A stretch of 64,000 nucleotides of DNA from the NCBI RefSeq assembly GCF_016919165.1, contig NZ_JAFFPS010000031.1, positions 204,338-268,337 of the forward strand, written 5' to 3'. The stretch is from Leptospira chreensis. GTDB taxonomy: Bacteria > Spirochaetota > Leptospiria > Leptospirales > Leptospiraceae. A model generated the notes under the pieces. It searched no databases. It saw only the letters and a program-made list of their open reading frames with translations, and was not told where the DNA came from. How positions within the stretch are numbered: the stretch's first letter is position 1; each line of letters starts with the position of its first letter. A program made the position numbers and the translations under genes. Below, in pieces: positions 8,373 through 16,534 of the stretch.

Positions 8373-9848
8373 ATGCCTTTGATTCTTCAAAACTATAAAC
8401 TCGGATTCATTCTTTTACTATTTTTTACCGGATCATTACTTGGAAAATCAATTCCGGTGGGTATGACAGATGCCTCCATCCTGCAAGTCAAAGTAACCGT
8501 CCAATACCCACATTTTCTACAACCTTGGAGGTTTAAAAATCCCGAGGTTCGTCATTCCACTGGAATCTATATTGGAGAAAATCAGATTTTGATCCCGGCC
8601 CAAGCCGTTTATTTTTATACAAGTATTGAAATCAAAAAACCCGATTCCCTGAAAGTATACACTGCGGAATTAGAACGAATGGATCCTGACCTTGGGCTTG
8701 CTATCTTAAAATTGAATGATCCAAATGCTTCTAAAGATCTCAAGGCTGTGATCTTTCCAAACGAAGTATTTTTGCCAGGCACTGGCCTTGTGATGGAAAG
8801 TAAAGACCAACGGACTTTGGAAGAAAAGAAAATTCGAATGTTAAGGTTAGATATGGATTCATATTCTAGCGGTTATGTGGAACTTCCCTTTATAGAAATC
8901 CAATCTGAAGAAAAACTAGATGGTGTAGGAGAACTCATCGTTGACGCGACGGCAAGAATTCCCCAAGGCATTTTATACCAATTCAAAGAAAACAATACAG
9001 GAAGAGTGATCCCCTCTTTTTCCATCAAACATTTCGTGGAAGGAAAATCCTTTCCATTCAAAGGTTTCCGGTTCAAACCTTTAACGGACACAGCCACAAG
9101 AAACCATTATGGACTCAGAAAAGATGATTTGGGAGTGTTAGTTGCGGAAATTTACCCAGGATCATCCGCCGATGGGGTTTTACAATTGGAAGATGTATTA
9201 CTCGAAGTATCTAATTCTAAGGTAGATCCCAAAGGATACTTCGACCATCCGAAATTTGGAAAATTAAATGTATCTTACTTATTTCATAATACCAATGATA
9301 CAGACTCTCACTTTGGAAAAAAAATAAAACTCAAAGTGTTCCGAAACAAAAAACCGGTGAATCTTGAATTGGATTTAAAACCACTTCCAGAGTCTGCGAT
9401 TCGAATCCCACACGGGAACTCTAGATTTCAAACTCCCAAATACTTAATGTTAGCTGGGATAGTATTCCAGGAACTTTCGGAACAATATTTAACAGAACAT
9501 GGAACCCAGTGGCGAAATCGGGTGAGTAAGGAACTACTCTACTTAAACGATTTTTATCGCATCAAAAGGAATGTAAATGAAGGGAATGTGGTATTTTTAT
9601 CACAAGTATTACCCCTTTCCGGGAATAAAGCCTATCATACGGCCCACCAGATGATTCTGAAAACAGTAAATGGAACTCCCGTCAGCTCTCTCACTCAATT
9701 GCAAAGTTTAGTGCGCGAGTTGGAGGCACCGTACATTCGTTTTGTGATGTCCGACGGTTTTGAAGTCATCTTTAAAAAAGAAGAAATCCAAACACTGAAT
9801 ACGGAAGCAAAACAAAGTTTCCAGATTCCGAAGGATTCTAATTTTTAG
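8373..9848 (+). CDS. Inactive HtrA paralogue (pseudoprotease) with PDZ domain
   Basis: 491 residues with a signal peptide (hydrophobic to LLGKS). It follows the HtrA gene after 3 bases and parallels it along its length. The position of the catalytic His reads ILIPAQAV (Gln), the Asp survives in MDPDLGLAILKL, and the Ser loop NPGNSGG is replaced by ARIPQGILYQF. The PDZ region GVLVAEIYPGSSADGVLQLED is kept. It is therefore probably not a protease but a scaffold, inhibitor or substrate-binding partner of the active enzyme. Its stop overlaps the stop of the convergent gene by 3 bases. The frame is intact, so this is a retained protein rather than a pseudogene. Confidence 0.8.
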   Translation: MPLILQNYKLGFILLLFFTGSLLGKSIPVGMTDASILQVKVTVQYPHFLQPWRFKNPEVRHSTGIYIGENQILIPAQAVYFYTSIEIKKPDSLKVYTAELERMDPDLGLAILKLNDPNASKDLKAVIFPNEVFLPGTGLVMESKDQRTLEEKKIRMLRLDMDSYSSGYVELPFIEIQSEEKLDGVGELIVDATARIPQGILYQFKENNTGRVIPSFSIKHFVEGKSFPFKGFRFKPLTDTATRNHYGLRKDDLGVLVAEIYPGSSADGVLQLEDVLLEVSNSKVDPKGYFDHPKFGKLNVSYLFHNTNDTDSHFGKKIKLKVFRNKKPVNLELDLKPLPESAIRIPHGNSRFQTPKYLMLAGIVFQELSEQYLTEHGTQWRNRVSKELLYLNDFYRIKRNVNEGNVVFLSQVLPLSGNKAYHTAHQMILKTVNGTPVSSLTQLQSLVRELEAPYIRFVMSDGFEVIFKKEEIQTLNTEAKQSFQIPKDSNF

Positions 9849-11068
9849 AATCCAACAAATCCTACTTGGTAACCCAACTGTTTGGAAATGAATAAAACCT
9901 TAACAAGGAATAAAACAAGAATGAACAAAGTGAATAGGATATATTCTTGTTTTCTAACAGTTTTGTCCTCATTTAACAGCAGTAATAATATAGGAATGGA
10001 AAGGGTAAACATACGGGAAACGTTTTCATAAACGGACCAAAAATGATAATACCCGGCTGTTCCTACCATAAACATAACCAGTAATAACGAAATTCGAAAT
10101 TCCCAACCTTTGCGAACTTGGCCTGTAAAAGGCAAAAACAATCCAAGAAAGAATAAGATCACAAGCGGGAACCGCGAGAAAAGTCGTGCTAGGTCTTTCC
10201 AATTTGAACCTGTAGCGATTTGTCTCCAAATGGACTCCATATAGGAAATCAGTCCCTCAAATGGCAAAATAAAATCCGTAAGCCTACCTGGTCTCCAATT
10301 TGGGAAACGATAAGCCAAATACAAATGCCAACAAACAGGGATGATGAGAACAGAACCAACAACCAAAATCCGTTTCCAATCTTTCCGAAAGAGAGCCGCA
10401 AGGCCCAAAGGGAATAATAAAAACAAAGCAGGCTCTTTGGTTAAGATGGCCAAACTCGAAAGTAGAATGAAAGGAATATAGTTTTCCTTTACATAGTAAA
10501 AGTAAGCGATTACAAGGATCGATACCATCACTGTATCACTGACGAGTACATAATAACTTCCCAAAGCAAAAGGACTTAAAAGATATAAAATGGCAAAGGG
10601 TTTTGTATCTTCATCCAAAAGTTTATGCAAATAGAAATAAGAAATCAGCGTTAAAACAATATTCCAAAAATACATTCCAAATATAGCAGCAGTTTTTCCT
10701 AAAAAACCAAACAGAGCAATTAACAAAGGATAGCCGATTCTTGGAGCTCGGTAGGACTCATCAAAACCTTTTGGCCAGTTGAGATTGAATTCAGAGAGAG
10801 GCCTTGAAAAATAATAAAAGATTTGGCCATCATACCCGGCTCCTAAATCCCCCTTCTCCCCTTTAAAGAGAATTGCTTGCTCCGGTGTTTCCGCCTGGTT
10901 TTGCAAAGCAAACTCATACCCGAAGTTCACCATGGAACTTGGATTCCACTCATATTTTTTCCAATACCCTAAAGTGGAAATTCCCCAGATTAAGAAAAAA
11001 GACAAAACCGTAAGCCACTGTTTCGAATTAAAAAATAAAAAGATCGGTAATAGACGTTTTTGAAACAT
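9845..11068 (-). CDS. Polytopic membrane glycosyltransferase-like protein (AZOBR_p60025-like)
   Basis: 407 residues with about ten hydrophobic segments. A long first periplasmic loop contains GAGYDGQIFYYFSRPL and YRAPRIGYPLL, an arrangement I associate with the family called cell-surface glycopolymer formation protein AZOBR_p60025, which resembles GT-C glycosyltransferases using polyprenyl-phosphate sugars. It is the last gene of a minus-strand glycan block. It follows the SGNH/DUF1574-like gene after 14 bases, and the DPM1-like GT2 two genes upstream could supply its lipid-linked sugar donor. Function is inferred from architecture and context only. Confidence 0.65.
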   Translation of the reverse strand: MFQKRLLPIFLFFNSKQWLTVLSFFLIWGISTLGYWKKYEWNPSSMVNFGYEFALQNQAETPEQAILFKGEKGDLGAGYDGQIFYYFSRPLSEFNLNWPKGFDESYRAPRIGYPLLIALFGFLGKTAAIFGMYFWNIVLTLISYFYLHKLLDEDTKPFAILYLLSPFALGSYYVLVSDTVMVSILVIAYFYYVKENYIPFILLSSLAILTKEPALFLLFPLGLAALFRKDWKRILVVGSVLIIPVCWHLYLAYRFPNWRPGRLTDFILPFEGLISYMESIWRQIATGSNWKDLARLFSRFPLVILFFLGLFLPFTGQVRKGWEFRISLLLVMFMVGTAGYYHFWSVYENVSRMFTLSIPILLLLLNEDKTVRKQEYILFTLFILVLFLVKVLFISKQLGYQVGFVGF

Positions 11069-11082
11069 TGGGTTCTCTCCAA

Positions 11083-12651
11083 CTAAGGATTTGAATTTGA
11101 AATTTTAGGATCTAAGAATTGAGAAAAAATAGAATTATAATAATTGGCGCCTTCGTATGTTAGATGGTGCGGATCAAAAAAGTATCGAACCTCTTTTACA
11201 GCTTCCGTATGATCGATCAAAGTTTGGCCTCTGGTTTCTAAATGAGATCTTAGACTAGAAATCCAATCTTGTCTCCACTTTGAATCTTTATATAAGGCAA
11301 ATTCGATGGGATTTTCAGGGCTTAAAACCAAGACAAAAGGAATATGATTTTGATAAAAATATTCAGAAATTTTAAGGATTCGATCAAATTCAGACCATGG
11401 AGAAAAGGTGAGCGAATTTACATTTTTTTTGGCTTCCCGAACAAAATGTAATCTCCAAAGTTCATTCCTTGTTCCCGCATCTCGAATCATACGTTCAAAG
11501 TAGTCTGCTTTGAACTCTTCTATTGTCATTTTCGCCAAACGAGTGTCATCCCAATAACTTCCGCGAGAGTAAGACCTATTTTCTAGTTTGGAATTTTTAC
11601 AGAAAAAATGAGACAAACGAATACCAACAGATTCATCACGACCATAACGAATGAGATTCACTTCCTTCGCAGAAGATAATTCAGATAGAACTTGGATTTG
11701 TACGACTGACCAGTCCCCTGAATTCTGAACCAAAGATTCCCAGTCCAGATCATTCCAACCAGAATGTTCAAAAGTTCTTTCGGTTTCCAAAATCGTTTTT
11801 TGATTGGAAAGAGAGTCTGTATCTTTAAAAAAACGAAATTTTAGTTTTGTTTTAGATTTCTGAAAGAAGATGGATTCTTTTGATTTTTTTGCAGAACAAA
11901 CAAGAGTAGCCGTTTCCTTTGTCCATCCCTTAGACCAAATCCCTTCTATTGGTTTTTCCCCTTGGTAGAGATGATACTTCCTGCCGCTGCGGAAGTGATT
12001 GTCGATATATACTTCGATCGGATCCCAGAAGAAAACGCGAAACCGACTTACATAGAACAATGATTTGGTGGCAAGTTTAGAAATTGTTTTTCTTGGTAAC
12101 TCTGTCCAGTGGTCTTTTAGATAAGCCTTTGGATAAATTGTTTTTGCTGGATATCGTTCCCCAAATTCTTTTACCCATTTCTCTTCATTGAACTGAAATT
12201 TTCCTTCCGTGGGTTCTAAATATTCCCATTGTAAATCTGCAAAATTGTGAAGATATACCACTAAACTCGGATGGGAACGTAATAGATCTTCTTTATAATA
12301 GTCTAGATCCGTTGGCGCCATGGCCACATGTGAAAAAAATGAAAATTTGGTTTTGGATTTTTCTTTTTGGTTTAAAAGATCCGGTAATACCGAATACAAA
12401 GCCACAGAACTTCCGGTGATGATGGTTCTATGTTTGTCTTTCGTGGATTGTAACTCTTTGGTTTTGTGAATGAAATTATACCAAGGAGAGGAATCCCATT
12501 CGGTTTCATTTGGAAATAGAAAATAAAGTTCGAAAAACAACAATCGGTCCAATAGGAATATCCCACCAAACAAGCTGCAGGTGATGAGAAAAACTTTCCA
12601 TTTCAGTCCGAAACGGGATTTATTTAGGGGTATTGTGGGATCAGTTTCCAT
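11083..12651 (-). CDS. Membrane-anchored SGNH-hydrolase-like protein (DUF1574/DltD-like)
   Basis: 522 residues. One N-terminal membrane segment (about 19-38) anchors a large extracytoplasmic domain. It contains ITGSSVALYSVLP, matching block I of SGNH/DUF1574 proteins with the candidate nucleophile Ser, and near the C-terminus FFDPHHLTYEGANYYN, matching the Asp-x-x-His block V. Members of this superfamily add or remove acyl groups on envelope polymers. Its place among sugar-nucleotide and glycosyltransferase genes suggests acyl modification of a glycan, but this is inference. The 28-base overlap with the upstream GT2 gene points to a common mRNA. It shares the GSS block and general layout with the gene at 17994-19103. 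Confidence 0.6.
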   Translation of the reverse strand: METDPTIPLNKSRFGLKWKVFLITCSLFGGIFLLDRLLFFELYFLFPNETEWDSSPWYNFIHKTKELQSTKDKHRTIITGSSVALYSVLPDLLNQKEKSKTKFSFFSHVAMAPTDLDYYKEDLLRSHPSLVVYLHNFADLQWEYLEPTEGKFQFNEEKWVKEFGERYPAKTIYPKAYLKDHWTELPRKTISKLATKSLFYVSRFRVFFWDPIEVYIDNHFRSGRKYHLYQGEKPIEGIWSKGWTKETATLVCSAKKSKESIFFQKSKTKLKFRFFKDTDSLSNQKTILETERTFEHSGWNDLDWESLVQNSGDWSVVQIQVLSELSSAKEVNLIRYGRDESVGIRLSHFFCKNSKLENRSYSRGSYWDDTRLAKMTIEEFKADYFERMIRDAGTRNELWRLHFVREAKKNVNSLTFSPWSEFDRILKISEYFYQNHIPFVLVLSPENPIEFALYKDSKWRQDWISSLRSHLETRGQTLIDHTEAVKEVRYFFDPHHLTYEGANYYNSIFSQFLDPKISNSNP

Positions 12652-13346
12652 TTTCGTAACAAAAGTTTTTTAGCAAATTGGATTGCCAGCTTCAATACCT
12701 TACGGTTGAAACTACTATTTGAAAAGATATAACGAATTGGTAATTCCTTAATAGAACCACCATTGTTTGCGACAATTGATAAGGCTTCCATATGAAAGTC
12801 AAAAGCAACAGACTCCAAAGGGTAAGCCGCAATTTTCTGAAACATAGGTTTCGAATACCTTCTGTATCCGCTAGTGCAATCTCGTAGACCCGCTCCCAAA
12901 AGATTCAAAACCCCTTTGGACAGGCAATAGTTCATTACTTTGGCAGCAAGCCAAGAAATAAACCTACGATAGATCGGAACATTGACTGTGGAGGTTCTAG
13001 AACCAATGACCAAATCACAATGGGGAAAGGATTGGAACTCTTTCAAGTAACCAGCATCATGCGACAAACCGGCATCCATTGTGATGACCCAATCGTATCC
13101 TTTTTCCACGGCATACTTCATTCCGTCTTGAATGCCTCCCGGAATATGGGTATTTTTTTCATGCCGAATGACGTGAAGCCTTTTCCCAAATTCTTTCTGC
13201 AGTTTGGCCAAGATGGTTGGTGTGGCATCTTTACTGGCATCATCCGTTACAGAAACATCTGCAAATCCAATGGCTCCCCGCACCACCTCTTCGATGGTTT
13301 CGGCTTCATTGTATGCGGGGATGATGACTAAAGTTTTGTTTGCCAT
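12624..13346 (-). CDS. DPM1-like family 2 glycosyltransferase
   Basis: 240 residues, GT-A fold. The start VIIPAYNEAETIEEVV is the classical nucleotide-binding opening of GT2 enzymes, and ITMDAGLSHD carries the metal-binding acidic motif. The length and the lack of membrane segments match polyprenyl-phosphate mannose synthase-like enzymes, which charge a lipid carrier with a sugar on the cytoplasmic side. The ATG directly follows the stop of the SDR gene, so the pair is probably translated together. The donor sugar is unknown. Confidence 0.82.
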   Translation of the reverse strand: MANKTLVIIPAYNEAETIEEVVRGAIGFADVSVTDDASKDATPTILAKLQKEFGKRLHVIRHEKNTHIPGGIQDGMKYAVEKGYDWVITMDAGLSHDAGYLKEFQSFPHCDLVIGSRTSTVNVPIYRRFISWLAAKVMNYCLSKGVLNLLGAGLRDCTSGYRRYSKPMFQKIAAYPLESVAFDFHMEALSIVANNGGSIKELPIRYIFSNSSFNRKVLKLAIQFAKKLLLRKWKLIPQYP

Positions 13347-14387
13347 TTACTTTCCTGCGATATTGAATACGTCTTGGTTCGCTTCAATCCATTTGAGGAG
13401 TCGAGTGACACCTTCTTTCGGTAGGATTTTTGGATTGAATCCGAATTTTTTTGCCTCTTTGATGTCACAGATAAAGTAACGCATGTCACCCGGTCTTTCT
13501 ACTTCAAAAAGGATTTCTTGTTTTTTACCAAGAATTTCGCCTATCAGATGGATACACTCTAAAAGAGAAATTTTATGAGGACTTGCCCCACCAATATTGT
13601 ACACACCAGGAATCGGATTTTTAAAGAATTCTAAATAAGACTTAGCACCATCTTCTGCATGTAAGATATCTCTTGTTTGTTTTCCCGTTCCAAAAATTCT
13701 AAGTGGTAATCCAAACACAGAACGAATTGCAAAATTTGCCACCCAACCATGATCTTCTCCACCAAACTGACGTTCGCCGTAGATCCCGGTAAATCGGAAA
13801 CTTGCCGCCTTCACCCCATACATATCTGTGTAAGAACGAACATAGTGTTCGGCACTCATTTTGGAAGCATGTAACGGAGAAATTTGACCTACCATCGTTG
13901 GTTGTTCTACAGAGATTTCAACAGGATTTCTTTCGTAAGAAGTTTTACCTTCCGTCAAACTATCGTTAATGGAGTTTCCGTATACGTGAATGGAGGATGT
14001 ATTCACAACCGGAATTTTATGTTTCCGAGCCGCTTCCATCACATTGAAAGTTCCGATAACGTTGGTTGAAAAATCCAACTCAGGATCTTCCCAAGAGATA
14101 GTCATCGCAGGTTGTGCTGCCGTGTGAATGATATAATCACAATCAGCAGAACGATCCATCAAATGTTCTAAATTTCGGATGTCACCTTTGACCATAGTGA
14201 CACCGATTGATTTCAAATAATTCCAGTTATAATCTCTTGTGGCGTCACTTCCATAACCAGTTCGTTTTAATTCATATTTGGTCATGTTATCAAAACTAAC
14301 AACATCCCAACCTTCTTTACGAAATAATTCACAAACATGGGATCCTAAAAATCCGCATCCGCCTGTTACCAATACTTTATTCGCCAT
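13347..14387 (-). CDS. NAD-dependent epimerase/dehydratase (extended SDR), atypical active site
   Basis: 346 residues. The cofactor motif TGGCGFLGSH opens the Rossmann fold, followed by GDIRNL and HTAAQPAMTISWEDPELDF, which most resembles CDP-paratose/CDP-tyvelose 2-epimerases. The catalytic YxxxK segment reads PLHASK at residues 171-176: Lys176 is kept but the Tyr position is Leu172. TSSIHVYG keeps the serine/threonine region. It probably converts a nucleotide sugar for the surrounding glycan genes, but the missing Tyr means either altered chemistry or loss of activity. It overlaps the upstream nucleotidyltransferase fusion by 11 bases. Confidence 0.8.
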   Translation of the reverse strand: MANKVLVTGGCGFLGSHVCELFRKEGWDVVSFDNMTKYELKRTGYGSDATRDYNWNYLKSIGVTMVKGDIRNLEHLMDRSADCDYIIHTAAQPAMTISWEDPELDFSTNVIGTFNVMEAARKHKIPVVNTSSIHVYGNSINDSLTEGKTSYERNPVEISVEQPTMVGQISPLHASKMSAEHYVRSYTDMYGVKAASFRFTGIYGERQFGGEDHGWVANFAIRSVFGLPLRIFGTGKQTRDILHAEDGAKSYLEFFKNPIPGVYNIGGASPHKISLLECIHLIGEILGKKQEILFEVERPGDMRYFICDIKEAKKFGFNPKILPKEGVTRLLKWIEANQDVFNIAGK

Positions 14388-15852
14388 CGCGACTTTCTCC
14401 TAGGAAAAACTTTTTAGAAATAATCAATTTCATTATGTGGATTACATCCGAAATCATATCACGTAATCTGTATTCCACCTGCCCTACCGGTTTGAAGTAG
14501 GATACAGGAATTTCAATACAACGCATATGAGACCGAACAATATCGATCATAAGCTCCACAATGAACTTACGATCTTGAGTATACAATTGTGGTTTCACTC
14601 GTTCATAAGACTCTCGCCAAACAGAAAAAAACTGGCAGTCCACATCGGTAAATCGTGGTTCTTGACCCCACCAAAATACTTCCACCAGTTTGCCCATGAG
14701 TAAGTTCACTAAACGATAGAGTGGTTTGAGGTTGGAACCTTGTTCGATCATCTGTCTTGTGGTGCGAGTACCAATCACCATATCAGAGTCTTTCATGTAT
14801 TCGAGTAGTTTCGGAAAATCTTTGGACCTAAAAGATCCATCGGGAGAGACCACAACAATGATATCTCCTGTTGTGTATTCAATTCCCCTTCTCACTTGTT
14901 CCCCGAGTCTTGTAGGATCCCCATCACCAGGGAAAGTATAGGTTTTTACTTTTTCCTTTTTGCTGAGAGCCAAAGTTTCATCGGTGGATTCGTTATCAAT
15001 GACTATGATTTCATTAAACTTGTCTTTGAAGTCAACTATCACATCAGTGATAGACCTTTCATTATTGTTTGTAGGGATCACTAAACTTGTTTTAAACTTA
15101 TGGAATAAATCATTTCTTACTTCATAGACTGCATGGTAATAATCCTGCATGGAGTTGATATTGAAGTATTCACAACTAAGAGTAGTTGCGTAAACTCCGC
15201 CTTTGGACTCTTTTGCCATCTTATCGATAACATCTGTTATTTCCACAACGCCGGACTTAGCGGAAGCGGGAGTTTTTTTAAAAAACTCAAAGTATTCGGG
15301 TGTAAAAAAATAACTTCCCAGACCTAAAAGTTCATTGGGAGGGTTTTCTGGTTTTTCAACCAAATTTAGTATTTTATCATTCTCTAATACAACGGAATAG
15401 TTTTTTCGAATCCTGGAGAGTAAGGATGTTTTTACGATTCCGATGGAGGCAGCCATATTCGGATGTTTTTTTAGAACTTTTAAAAAGTGATCATGGTCGG
15501 TGCGGTAATAAAACTCATCTCCAAGGATGGTGAGAAAAGGTTCGTGGATGATTCTTTCGAGGCTTGCCACATCCGAAGCCAAGCCTTTCTGGGTCCATTC
15601 CACGGGTTCAATCACCACTTTGGGCAAAGCCAAACGGATATGGCTAATTTCTGTGATGATATGTTCTTTGAGGTGTCCCACCAAAACATAGATCTTCTCA
15701 ATTCCAAAGGTTTTGACCATCAATTCCACATTGCGGTGGAGGATGGACTTTCCTTCGATGACGAAGAGGGGTTTTGGAATGAAGCTGGTTCGGGGATATG
15801 CTCGGGTTCCTTTTCCGGCAGCCGCAATGACCCCAATTCTGATCTTTTTCAA
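14377..15852 (-). CDS. Nucleotidyltransferase-glycosyltransferase 2 fusion
   Basis: 491 residues from a proposed TTG at 15850-15852. The only ATG in frame (16014) lies 128 bases inside the upstream gene and would add about 54 residues of non-homologous-looking sequence, whereas the TTG places KKIRIGVIAAAGKGTRAYP exactly at the protein start as in RmlA/GalU-type enzymes. Residues 1-240 are the sugar-phosphate nucleotidyltransferase (G-x-G-x-R motif, IPKPLFVIEGKSIL, LGDEFYY). Residues 255-470 are a GT2 domain (SLVIPTNNNERSITDVI, VVSPDGSF). The fusion suggests activation and transfer of one sugar in a single protein. It is the first gene of the glycan run. Confidence 0.78.
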   Translation of the reverse strand: MKKIRIGVIAAAGKGTRAYPRTSFIPKPLFVIEGKSILHRNVELMVKTFGIEKIYVLVGHLKEHIITEISHIRLALPKVVIEPVEWTQKGLASDVASLERIIHEPFLTILGDEFYYRTDHDHFLKVLKKHPNMAASIGIVKTSLLSRIRKNYSVVLENDKILNLVEKPENPPNELLGLGSYFFTPEYFEFFKKTPASAKSGVVEITDVIDKMAKESKGGVYATTLSCEYFNINSMQDYYHAVYEVRNDLFHKFKTSLVIPTNNNERSITDVIVDFKDKFNEIIVIDNESTDETLALSKKEKVKTYTFPGDGDPTRLGEQVRRGIEYTTGDIIVVVSPDGSFRSKDFPKLLEYMKDSDMVIGTRTTRQMIEQGSNLKPLYRLVNLLMGKLVEVFWWGQEPRFTDVDCQFFSVWRESYERVKPQLYTQDRKFIVELMIDIVRSHMRCIEIPVSYFKPVGQVEYRLRDMISDVIHIMKLIISKKFFLGESRDGE

Positions 15853-15886
15853 TGTAAAAGGAAAGTCCCTGGAACGAAGCCGTGGG

Positions 15887-16534
15887 TCAATTAGAAAAGG
15901 TTCGTTTCCATCGGTAGAATTGCAATCCAGGCCCCGGTTTGTATCCTTGGAATGGCCCCCAGGCCTGCTTGGAAGGATTCCAGGACTTTTCCGGATCGCG
16001 TCCCCCGAGTCCATTCAAATGGAAGCCCCAAATGCCTTCCGTGGTCAAGAGAGGTGCCTCAAAACGAACCGCGACAGGATCTCCTGCGTGGTGTTCCAAA
16101 ACATAGGGTAAGGAAACCTGTTTTTGGGTCCCCAGTAAAGACTCCGAAATTTTAAACAGACCACTAGAATCTGGCACCATCTGAAACTGCAAATGGTCAC
16201 AATCAAAACGGCGTAGGAGTGCCATTTTTTTACCCCAGGTGTCCGTGGCGCGAATTTGGCAGGCTTCGGGAACGAGCAGGAGATCTCGGCCTTCAGTAGT
16301 GACCTTCCCGACAAATAAAACCTCTTCAAAGCCGCGGGAATTTTGGAACCTTAGCTCCTGGGCATTATAAAAAGACTTTCCCTTTTCTGTGAAGATCTCT
16401 ATTCCTAATATTAGATAGCCATTCTCCGTAGCGAGTTTCTCGGAAAAATACAAGCCATCCACTGCCTTTGCAAAGTTTGGATTCGTCCAAAAGAATGTCA
16501 GGGAAATAAGACCCACTACCAGGAATTTATGCAT
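15887..16534 (-). CDS. Secreted hypothetical protein
   Basis: 215 residues with a clear signal peptide (hydrophobic 3-20, cleavage probably after FAKA). The mature part is rich in beta-strand-like segments and has two Cys (positions near CQIRATD and RFDCDHL), possibly a disulfide. I do not recognise a family. A GGAT lies 12 bases before the ATG. The start codon overlaps the ATG of the divergent metallopeptidase gene in a shared ATGCAT. It stands 34 bases upstream of the nucleotidyltransferase fusion and may be co-transcribed with it. Confidence 0.65.
   Translation of the reverse strand: MHKFLVVGLISLTFFWTNPNFAKAVDGLYFSEKLATENGYLILGIEIFTEKGKSFYNAQELRFQNSRGFEEVLFVGKVTTEGRDLLLVPEACQIRATDTWGKKMALLRRFDCDHLQFQMVPDSSGLFKISESLLGTQKQVSLPYVLEHHAGDPVAVRFEAPLLTTEGIWGFHLNGLGGRDPEKSWNPSKQAWGPFQGYKPGPGLQFYRWKRTFSN

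Noticed and set aside
15487..16111. Plus-strand open frames opposite the nucleotidyltransferase fusion
   Set aside because: Antisense to clear conserved motifs on the minus strand; no start signals.
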